DNA of 64,000 nt from Patiria miniata (Eukaryota; Echinodermata; Asteroidea; Valvatida; Asterinidae): contig NW_024037056.1 in assembly GCF_015706575.1 (NCBI RefSeq), forward strand, positions 2,628,109-2,692,108, given 5' to 3'. Positions 12,201 through 24,200 of the stretch are shown here, in pieces. The translations under genes were made by a program, and so were the position numbers. Position 1 is the stretch's first letter. The number at the start of each line of letters is the position of its first letter. Below the pieces are notes generated by a model. That model ran no database searches. It was not told where the DNA came from and saw nothing but the letters and a program-made list of their open reading frames with translations.

Positions 12201-15200
12201 ACCACAGATGGGCCAACTACGCAAGCCAGTCAACCTACCACAGACGGGCCAACTACGCAAGCCAATCAACCTACCACAGACGGGCCAACTACGCAAGCCA
12301 ATCAACCAACCACAGACGGGCCAACTACGCAAGCCAATCAACCAACCACAGACGGGCCAACTACGCAAGCCAATCAACCAACCACAGACGGGCCAACTAC
12401 ACAAGCCAATCAACCAACCACAGATGGGCCAACTACGCAAGCCAATCAACCTACCACAGAAGGACCAACTACGCAAGCCAATCAACCAACGACAGAAGGA
12501 CCAACTACGCAAGCCAATCAACCAACCACAGAGGGGCCAACTACGCAAGCCAATCAACCAACCACAGTAGGACCAACTATGCAAGCCAATCAGCCAACCA
12601 CAGACGGGCCAACTACGCAAGCCAATCAACCAACCACAGACGGGCCAACTACACAAGCCAATCAACCAACCACAGATGGGCCAACTACGCAAGCCAATCA
12701 ACCAACCACAGAAGGACCAACTACGCAAGCCAATCAACCAACCACAGACGGGCCAACTACACAAGCAAATCAACCAACCACAGAAGGACCAACTACGCAA
12801 GCCAATCAACCAACCACAGACGGGCCAACTACGCAAGCCAATCAACCAACCACAGACGGGCCAACTACGCAAGCCAATCAACCAACCACAGACGGGCCAA
12901 CTACGCAAGCCAATCAACCAACCACAGACGGGCCAACTACACAAGCCAATCAACCAACCACAGATGGGCCAACTACGCAAGCCAATCAACCTACCACAGA
13001 AGGACCAACTACGCAAGCCAATCAACCAACGACAGAAGGACCAACTACGCAAGCCAATCAACCAACCACAGAGGGGCCAACTACGCAAGCCAATCAACCA
13101 ACCACAGTAGGACCAACTATGCAAGCCAATCAGCCAACCACAGACGGGCCAACTACGCAAGCCAATCAACCAACCACAGAAGGACCAACTACGCAAGCCA
13201 ATCAACCAACCACAGACGGGCCAACTACGCAAGCCAATCAACCAACCACAGAAGGACCAACTACGCAAGCCAATCAACCAACCACAGACGGGCCAACTAC
13301 ACAAGCAAATCAACCAACCACAGAAGGACCAACTACGCAAGCCAATCAACCAACCACAGACGGGCCAACTACGCAAGCCAATCAACCAACCACAGAAGGA
13401 CCAACTACGCAAGCCAATCAACCAACCACAGACGGGCCAACTACGCAAGCAAATCAACCAACCACAGATCTAGAGGGACCAACTACACAAGGACCAATGT
13501 CAGCCACAACAATGCAGTCATCAACACCAGGTAAACGATTATTTTGTGCATTTACCCGGTTCTCATCAACCACTTACTTGGTTGGCAATCATTGACAACC
13601 TGACCACAGAACACATCTTAGTTTTCCTGTGACTTTTCACTTTTTCATAATGGTTTGCATTCTAATTTTTCATTGAAGTAGCTTAATCCAGCATATTTCT
13701 TATATGTAGATGAAGATACTTGTGATCCCAATCCTTGTATGAATGGGGGTAGTAGCACAGATGGTTTCACGACTGATGTTTTTGCCTATTTTGAGAGTAT
13801 ATACACAATAGTACTTTGCAAAAGTTAGGGCAATTGCCTTTGAATTTTCTACAAACACCATGTGACATGATTTAATGCTTAGTGCTAACATCACTTTGAA
13901 ATTGCCGTTGATTGGTTTTCAGGTCTGAGATCAGTCACCATTGTACTGAGTATTGTAGGAGTAAATAACACCGCTCTCAACTCCTCAGACTACACTGATC
14001 CTAACTCTGCAGCTTCTATGGAGTTGGCAGAACTGGTGGCCAGAGTGGTAAGTCACGTCAAAGTTTGGTTTTGGTAACACAAGTTAAAAGATAAAATGTC
14101 AAGTCGTTAATGCAAAATCCTCAACAGAATGCGGTTGACAGACTTGCTGGAGAGTCAAGTAAGACATCAACTTCATATTAACAAACTATTGATACCTAGT
14201 TTTTTTCTTTCCAGATTGCAAGTGTACTTGGAGAGAATGCGACAACAAGCGATGTGGAATCTGTCAGTGGTGCGATTTCATTTGGACCAGATGGTGTAGT
14301 TTTCACAGGAGATGTATTCGTCCCAGTGGATTCACCTGTAACTCCTGAAACCATCATGGAAGTCTTATCCAATCAAGCTGCTGCAGCACCCTTAACTGAT
14401 GGACAGAGTACTCTGGATGTGGACCCTGCAGTTACTGCTATGGGTAAGTTACAGTCTTGCGTTGTAGGTTCACATTCCTACTGCTCTTATAGATCCATTG
14501 ATTTGTTTTTGCAACATTTTGTACTTTTCTTATTCATAACGACTATCCTTCTAATTTCTTTCTGGTTCTTGGGTTCTTCTCAAAGCTGCACTGAAAAAAA
14601 TAATATGTGTTGTCACTGACATCAAAGGTGTTTCTGTCCACATTTGAATCTTTAGATGAAGATAATTGTGATCCCAACCCTTGTATGAATGGAGGTAGTT
14701 GCGCGGATGGCATCAATAGCTACGTCTGCACTTGTGTAGAAGGATTTACAGGAAATGACTGTGAAACTGGTACGTTTACAAAACTGTTTTGCCGTGAAAG
14801 TTGTCAAAACATTTTGTGCCTTAAAAAAAAAAAACACTTCCAGATAGTAATTCAAAAGTCAAGCCCTTACACAACTGTTGCCTTGTGCTTGACCGGTTTG
14901 AGATAGTACTTACACAATAGCAGATTGTGAAATATTAGCAATAGCTCACTCAACAGTTCATCCCAAATTTCTACAGACATCACGTGACAAAGTTGAACGC
15001 TGATGCAAACAGGAGTTTCACGTTGCTGTTTTGATTGGATTTCAGGTCTGAGATCAGTCACCATTGTCCTGAATGTCAGAGGAGTAAATGGCACCGCCCT
15101 CATCTCCTCAGACTTCACCGATCCCAACTCTGCAGCTTCGATGGAGTTGGCGGAACTAGTGGCCAGAGTGGTAAGTCACATCAAAGATTGGTTTGGGAAC

Positions 15201-18200
15201 ACAGGTTAAAGCTATAGTCCATCATTTGCAGCCATCCGAAAAAGTAACTGGCATATTATTGTTGAAAAACATACTTGGTTGAAAGATAGTAAGTGGACTA
15301 AGCTCCCTGTGAAATTAATCTTTCTGGCAAGCTATCATTTTGAAGTAATCGACGAAAGAAGGCCTTTCCAACGGTGCATCTTAAGACGCACTGTAGGAAA
15401 ATTTAAATTAATAGTTCGTTTTGTTATTCGGTGCAGCGCGTGCAAGCATTGGCACGACGAACAGGCGCGCGTGGTTGCTATAATTCGTCGGATCAGTGCG
15501 CGACATCGCGTATAGCTGCAATTCAAAACATGATTCAGCAACTTTTGATTTGAAATTGAGATCCTAGAATGCTGTTTTTCTCGGAATATACAGCTGAAGC
15601 TGAGCTGAAACTTAATCAGGTTAGTTGTTCAGTATCCTTCATTAGATTTTGAACACATTTGTTGCTTCAAACGAACAAAATGCACAAATTACAAGTGATG
15701 GACTATATCTTTAAAGATAAAATCATAAATACGTGAACCAGAATGTGGTTAGCAGACTTACTGGAGATTTTGGTAAGACACCAACTTCATATTAACAAAG
15801 CGTTGGTACCGAGTTTCTTTCTTTCTTTTTTTTGCAGATTGCAAGTGTACTTGGAGAGAATGCGACAACAAGCGATGTTGAATCTGTCAGCGGTGCAATT
15901 TCCATTGGACCAGATGGTGTAGTTTTCACAGGTGATGTATTCGTCCCAGTGGATTCGCCTGTAACTGCTGACACCATCATGGAAGTCTTATCCAATCAAG
16001 CTGCTCCAGGACCTCTAACTGATGGACAGAGTACTCTGGATGTGGACCCTGCAGTTACTGCTATGGGTAAGTTACAGTCTTGCGTTGTAGGTTCACATTC
16101 GTGCTACTCTTGGATCTGTTGATTTGTCTTTGCAACATTTTGTACTTTTCTTATTCATAACGACAATCCTTCTAATTTAATCTGTTCGTGGGTTCTTCTC
16201 AAAGCTACACTGAGAAAATTAATTGGTTTTGTCTCTAACATCAAAGGTGTTTCTGTCCACATTTGAATCTTTAGATGAAGATAATTGTGATCCCAATCCT
16301 TGTATGAATGGAGGTAGTTGCACGGATGGTGTCAATAGCTACGTCTGCACTTGTGCAGAGGGATTCACAGGAAGCGACTGTGAAATAGGTAAATATATCC
16401 TTTTCCAAGTTATTTAGTACGTGGTGTGTCCAGCCAGAAATTTCACTAAGTAGAGAGACACAGTTTTGAAAGAGGCAAAATGATGGCTATTAAAGCATTT
16501 TTCAGAAAGTGTAAATACACAACAATTGTGCACATTTGTTGAGGCATTCCTCTGTGTTCAATCTTCAGAAGCACCAGGACTTAACAGTTGGTAGCCTTTG
16601 CAGGACCTTCAAAAAACTTCGCTGCTCATGCACCCGTTCTTTTTTCATGCCTGTTTTGATTGGTTTTCAGGGCTGAGATCAGTAACCATTGTACTGAATG
16701 TCAGAGGAGTAAATGGCACTGCCCTGGTCTCATCAGACTTCGCCGATCCCAACTCTGCAGCTTCGATGGAGTTGGCGGAACTGGTGGCCAGAGTGGTAAG
16801 TCATTTCATCATTTGCTTTTCCGGAACGCGTAGATTATAGATGAAATGCCAAGACTTACATGCTAGTACCACATTACTAGCTTTATCCTCACTGATGAGG
16901 ATAGACATCGACTTCAAATTGATGTGTTGACGCAAGTTTCTTGTTTTCCAGATTGCAAGTGTACTTGGAGAGAATGCCACAACTAGCGACGTTGAATCTG
17001 TTATTGGTGGGATATCTGTTGGACCAGATGGTGTAGTTTTCACAGGTGATGTATTCGTCCCAGTGGATTCGCCTGTAACTGCTGAAACCATCATGGAAGT
17101 CTTATCCAATCAAGCTGTTGCAGCACCCTTAACTGATGGACAGAGTACTCTGGATGTGGACCCTGCAGTTACTGCTATGGGTAAGTAACAGCCCATTGCC
17201 TTGTAGGTTCCGTTCTTGCTGCTCTTGGATCTGTTGATTTGTGATTGCATTATTTGTACTTTTCTTATTCATAACGACTATCCTTCTAATTTAATCTGTT
17301 CATGGGTTCATCTCAAAGCTACACTGAAAAAAGTTCATTGGTTTTGTCTCTAACATCAAAGGTGTTTCTGTCCACATTTGAATCTTTAGATGAAGATAAT
17401 TGTGATCCCAACCCTTGCATGAATGGAGGTAGTTGCGTGGATGGTGTCAATAGCTACGTCTGTACTTGTGTAGAGGGATTCACAGGAAGCGACTGTGAAA
17501 TAGGTAAATATATTCTTTTCCAAGTTATTGGGTACGTGGTGTGTCCAGCGAGAAATTTCACTTAGTAGAGAGACACAGTTTTGAAAGACGCAAAATGATG
17601 GCTATTAAAGCATTTTTCAGAAAGTGTAAATACAGAACAATTGTGCACATTTGTCGAGTCATTCCTCTGTGATCAATCTTCAGAAGCACCAGGACTTAAC
17701 AGTTGCTATCCAATGCAGGAACTTTTCAAACTTCGCTGCTCGTGCAACCGTTCCTTTTTCATGCCTGTTTTGATTGGTTTTCAGGTTTGAGATCAGTCAC
17801 CATTGTCCTGAATGTCAGAGGAGTAAATGGCACCGCCCTCATCTCCTCAGACTTCACGGATCCCAACTCTGCAGCTTCGATGGAGTTGGCAGAACTGGTG
17901 GCCAGAGTGGTAAGTCATTTCACCTTTTGCTCTTCTGGAATGCGTAGATTACAGATGAAATGCCAAGACTTAAATGCTAGTACCTCATGCTAGCGTTATC
18001 CGCACTGATGAGGATAGACATCTACTTCAAATTGATCTGTTGACACAAGTTTCTTCTTTTGCAGATTGCAAGTGTACTTGGAGAGAATGCCACAACTAGC
18101 GACGTTGAATCTGTTATTGGTGGGATATCCGTTGGACCAGATGGTGTAGTTTTCACAGGTGATGTATTCGTCCCAGTGGATTCGCCTGTAACTGCGGAAA

Positions 18201-21200
18201 CCATCATGGAAGTCTTATCCAATCAAGCTGCTGCAGCACCCTTAACTGATGGACAGAGTACTCTGAATGTGGACCCTGCAGTTACTGCTAGGGGTAAGTT
18301 ACAGTCTTGCGTTGTAGGTTCACATTCGTGCTACTCTTAGATCTGTTAATTTGTGTTTGCAACATTTTGTACTTTTCTTATTCATAACGACTATCCTTCT
18401 CATTTCTTTCTGTTCGTGGGTTCTTCTCAAAGCTACACTGAAAAAAGATCATTGGTTTTGTCTCTAACATCAAAGGTGTTTCTGTCCACATTTGAATCTT
18501 TAGATGAAGATAATTGTGATCCCAACCCTTGTATGAATGGAGGTAGTTGCACGGATGGTGTCAATAGCTACGTCTGTACTTGTGTAGAAGGATTCACTGG
18601 AAACGACTGTGAAATAGGTAAATATATTCTTTTCCAAGTTATTTGGTACGTGGTGTGTCCAGCGAGAAATTTCACTTTAATAGTAGAGAGACACAGTTTT
18701 GAAAGACGCAAAATGATGGCTATTAAAGCATTTTTCAGAAAGTGTAAATACACAACAATTGTGCACATTTGTTGAGGCATTCCTCTGTGTTCAATCTTCA
18801 GAAGCACCAGGACTTAACAGTTGGTATCCTTTGCAGGACCTTCAAAAAACTTTGCTGCTCGTGCACCCGTTCCTTTTTCATGCCTGTTTTGATTGGTTTT
18901 CAGGTCTGAGATCAGTCACCATTGTCCTGAATGTCAGAGGAGTAAATGGCACCGCCCTGGTCTCCTCAGACTTCACCGATCCCAACTCTGCAGCTTCGAT
19001 GGAGTTGGCAGAACTGGTGGCCAGAGTGGTAAGTCATTTCACCTTTTGCTTTTTGGGAACACGTTGATTAAAGATGAAATGCCAAGACTTAAATGCTAGT
19101 ACCTCATGCTAGCTTTATCCTCACTGAGAGACATCTACTTCAAATTGATGGGTTGACACAAGTTTCTTCTTTTCCAGATTGCAAGTGTACTTGGAGAGAA
19201 TGCCACGACTAGCGACGTTGAATCTGTTATTGGTGGGATATCTGTTGGACCAGATGTTGTAGTTTTCACAGGTGATGTATTCGTCCCAGTGGATTCGCCT
19301 GTAACTGCTGAAACCATCATGGAAGTCTTATCCAATCAAGCTGCTGCAGCACCCTTAACTGATGGACAGAGTACGCTGGATGTGGACCCTGCAGTTACTG
19401 CTATGGGTAAGTTACAGTCTTGGGTTGTAGGTTCACATTCGTGCTACTCTTGGATCTGTTGATTTGTATTTGCAACATTTTGTTCTTTTCTTATTCATAA
19501 AGGCTTTCATTCAAATTTCTGGTTCTTGGGTTCTTCGCAAGGCTACATTGTTATTGGTGTTTTCTCTGACATCAAAAGGTGTTTCTGTCCACATTTGAAT
19601 CTTTAGATGAAGATAATTGTGATCCCAACCCTTGTATGAATGGAGGTAGTTGCACGGATGGTGTCAACAGCTACGTCTGTACTTGTGTAGAGGGATTCAC
19701 TGGAAACGACTGTGAAATAGGTAAATATATTCTTTTCCAAGTTATTTGGTACGTGGTGTGTCCAGCAAGAAATTTCACTTAGTAGAGAAACACAGTTTTG
19801 AAAGATGCAAAATGATGGCTATTAAAGCATTTTTCAGAAAGCGTAAATACACAACAATTGTGGACATTTGTTGAGGCATTCCTCTGTGTTCAATCTTCAG
19901 AAGCACCAGGACTTAACAGTTGGTATCCTTTGCAGGACCTCAAACTTCGCTGCTCGTGCAACCGTTCCTTCTTCATGCCTGTTTTGATTGGTTTTCAGGT
20001 CTGAGATCAGTAACCATTGTCCTGAATGTCAGAGGAGTAAATGGCACCGCCCTGGTCTCCTCGGACTTCACCGATCCCAACTCTGCAGCTTCGATGGAGT
20101 TGGCGGAACTGGTGGCCAGAGTGGTAAGTCATTTCACCTTTTACTTTTCCAGAACACGTAGATTACAGATGAAATGTCAAGACTTAAATGCTAGTACCTC
20201 ATGCTAGCGTCATCCTCACTGATGAGGATAGACATCTTCTTCAAATTGATGTGTCGACTCAAGTTTCTTCTTTTGCAGATTGCAAGTGTACTTGGAGAGA
20301 ATGCCACAACTAGCGATGTTGAATCTGTTATTGGTGGGATATTTATTGGACCAGATGGTGTAGTTTTCACAGGTGATGTATTCGTCCCAGTGGATTCGCC
20401 TGTAACTGCTGAAACCATCATGGAAGTCTTATCCAATCAAGCTGCTGCAGCACCCTTAACTGATGGACAGAGTACTCTGGATGTGGACCCTGCAGTTACT
20501 GCTATGGGTAAGTTACAGTCTTGCGTTGTAGGTTCACATTCGTGCTGCTCTTAAATCTGTTAATTTGTGTTTGCATTGTTTGTTCTTTTCTTATTCATAA
20601 TGACTTTCCTTCTTATTTCTTTCTGTTCGTGGGTTCTCTTCAAAGCTACACTATAAAAGTTAATTGGTTTTGTCTCTAACATCAAAGGTGTTTCTCTCCA
20701 CATTTGAATCTTTAGATGAAGATAATTGTGATCCCAACCCTTGTATGAATGGAGGTAGTTGCACGGATGGTGTCAACAGCTACGTCTGCACTTGTGCAGA
20801 GGGATTCACTGGAAACGACTGTGAAATAGGTAAATATATTCTTTTCCAAGTTATTTAGTACGTCGTGTGTCCAGCGAGAAATTTCACTCAGTAGAGAGAC
20901 ACAGTTTTGAAAGACGCAAAATGATGGCTATTAAAGCATTTTTCAGAAAGTGTAAATACACAACAATTGTGGACATTTGCTGAGGTATTCCTCTGTGTTC
21001 AATCTTCAGAAGCACCAGGACTTAACAGTTGGTAGCCTTTGCGGGACCTTCAAAAAACTTCGCTGCTCGTGCAACCGTTCCTTTTTCATGCCTGTTTTGA
21101 TTGGTTTTCAGGTCTGAGATCAGTAACCATTGTCCTGAATGTCAGAGAAGTAAATGGCACTGTCCTCATCTCATCAGACTTCACCGATCCCAACTCTGCA

Positions 21201-24200
21201 GCTTCGATGGAGTTGGCAGAACTGGTGGCCAGAGTGGTAAGTCATTTCAGCATTTGCTTTTCTGGAACGCGTAGATTACAGATGAAATGTCAAGACTTAA
21301 ATGCTAGTACCTCATGCTAGCGTTATCCGCACTGATGAGGATAGACATCGACTTCAAATTGATGTGTTGACGCAAGTTTCTTCTTTTCCAGATTGCAAGT
21401 GTACTTGGAGAGAATGCCACAACTAGCGACGTTGAATCTGTTATTGGTGGGATATCTGTTGGACCTGATGGTGTAGTTTTCACAGGTGATGTATTTGTTC
21501 CAGTGGATTCGCCTGTAACTGCTGAAACCATCATGGAAGTCTTATCCAATCAAGCTGCTGCAGCACCCTTAACTGATGGACAGAGTACTCTGAATGTGGA
21601 CCCTGCAGTTACCGCTATGGGTAAGTTACAGTCTTGCGTTGTAGGTTCACATTCGTGCTACTCTCGGATCTGTTGATTTGTGCTTGCATTATTTGTACTT
21701 TTCTTATTCATAACGACTATCCTTCTAATTTTTTTCTGTTCGTGGGTTCTTCTCAAAGCTACAGTGAAAAAAGTTCATTGGTTTTGTCTCTAACATCAAA
21801 GGTGTTTCTGTCCACATTTAAATCTTTAGATGAAGATAATTGTGATCCCAACCCTTGCATGAATGGAGGTAGTTGCACGGATGGTGTCAACAGCTACGTC
21901 TGCACTTGTGTAGAGGGATTCACTGGAAACGACTGTGAAATAGGTAAATATATTCTTTTCCAAGTTATTGGGTACGTGGTGTGTCCAGCGAGAAATTTCA
22001 CTTAGTAGAGAGACACAGTTTTGAAAGACGCAAAATGATGGCTATTAAAGCATTTTTCAGAAAGTGTAAATACAGAACAATTGTGCACATTTGTTGAGGC
22101 ATTCCTCTGTGTTCAATCTTCAGAAGCACCAGTAATTAACAGTTGTTATCCTTCGCAGGACTTTTTCCAACTTTGCTGCTCGTGCAACCGTTCCTTTTTC
22201 ATGCCTGTTTTGATTGGTTTTCAGGTCTGAGATCAGTAACCATTGTCCTGAATGTCAGAGGAGTAAATGGCACTGCCCTGGTCTTCTCAGACTTCACCGA
22301 TCCCAACTCTGCAGCTTCGATGGAGTTGGCGGAACTGGTGGCCAGAGTGGTAAGTCATTTCACCTTTTGCTTTTCTGGAACGCGTAGATTACAGATGAAA
22401 TGCCAAGACTTACACGCTAGTACCTCGTGCTAGCGTCATCCTCGCTGATGAGGATAGACATCGACTTCAAATTGATGTGTTGACACAGGTTTCTTGTTTT
22501 CCAGATTGCAAGCGTGCTTGGAGAGAATGCCACGACAAGTGATGTTGAATCGGTCAGTGGTGCGATTTCCATTGGACCAGATGGTGTAGTTTTCACAGGT
22601 GATGTATTCGTCCCAGTGGATTCGCCTGTAACTGCCGAAACCATCATGGAAGTCTTATCCAATCAAGCTGCTGCAGGACCCTTAACTGATGGACAGAGTA
22701 CTCTGGATGTGGACCCTGCAGTTACTGCTATGGGTAAGTTGCAGTCTTGCGTTGCAGGTTCACATTCGTGCTACTCTTGGATCTATTGATTTGTGTTTGC
22801 AACATTTTGTTCTTTTCTTTTTCATAAAGGCTTTCATTCAAATTTCTGGTTCCTTGGTTCTTCTCAAGGCTACATTGTTATTGGTGTTTTCTCTGACATC
22901 AAAGGTGTTTCTGTCCACATTTGAATCTTTAGATGAAGATAATTGTGATCCCAACCCTTGTATGAATGGAGGTAGTTGCGCGGATGGTGTCAATAGCTAC
23001 GTCTGTACTTGTGTAGAAGGATTCACAGGAAGCGACTGTGAAATAGGTAAATATATTCTTTTCCAAGTTATTTGGTACGTGGTGTGTCCAGCGAGAAATT
23101 TCACTTAGTAGAGAGACACAGTTTTGAAAGACGCAAAATGATGGCTATTAAAGCATTTTTCAGAAAGTGTAAATACATAACAATTGTGCACATTTGTTGT
23201 GGCATTCCTCTGTGTTCAATCTTCAGAAGCACCAGGACTTAACAGTTGGTATCCTTTGCAGGACCTTCAAAAAACTTCGCTGCTCGTGCAACCGTTCCTT
23301 TTTCATGCCTGTTTTGATTGGTTTTCAGGTCTGAGATCAGTAACCATTGTCCTGAATGTCAGAGGAGTAAATGGCACCGCCCTTATCTCCTCAGACTTCA
23401 CCGATCCCAACTCTGCAGCTTCGATGGAGTTGGCGGAACTGGTGGCCAGAGTGGTAAGTCATTTCACTTTTTGCTTTTCCGGAACGCGTAGATTAAAGAA
23501 TGAAATATCAAGACTTAAATGCTAGTACCACATTACTAGCTTTATCCTCACTGATGAGGATAGACATCGACTTCAAATTGATGTGTTGACACAAGTTTCT
23601 TCTTTTCCAGATTGCAAGTGTACTTGGAGAGAATGCCACAACTAGCGACGTTGAATCTGTTATTGGTGGGATATCTGTTGGACCAGATGGTGTAGTTTTC
23701 ACAGGTGATGTATTTGTTCCAGTGGATTCGCCTGTAACTGCTGAAACCATCATGGAAGTCTTATCCAATCAAGCTGCTGCAGCACCCTTAACTGATGGAC
23801 AGAGTACTCTGAATGTGGACCCTGCAGTTACCGCTATGGGTAAGTTACAGTCTTGCGTTGTAGGTTCACATTCGTGCTACTCTCGGATCTGTTGATTTGT
23901 GCTTGCATTATTTGTACTTTTCTTATTCATAACGACTATCCTTCTAATTTTTTTCTGTTCGTGGGTTCTTCTCAAAGCTACAGTGAAAAAAGTTCATTGG
24001 TTTTGTCTCTAACATCAAAGGTGTTTCTGTCCACATTTAAATCTTTAGATGAAGATAATTGTGATCCCAACCCTTGCATGAATGGAGGTAGTTGCACGGA
24101 TGGTGTCAACAGCTACGTCTGCACTTGTGTAGAGGGATTCACTGGAAACGACTGTGAAATAGGTAAATATATTCTTTTCCAAGTTATTGGGTACGTGGTG

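Noticed and set aside
11097-13457. 786-codon antisense open frame and a second long sense frame (11236-12570) across the mucin repeats
   Set aside because: A 36-bp repeat without stops stays open in several frames. Only the frame giving [12 protein letters not shown] joins the flanking exons in phase and has mucin composition.
10719-13494. 36-bp regular repeat suggesting a CRISPR array
   Set aside because: Units are contiguous with no unique spacers, the repeat is coding, and the DNA is from an animal.
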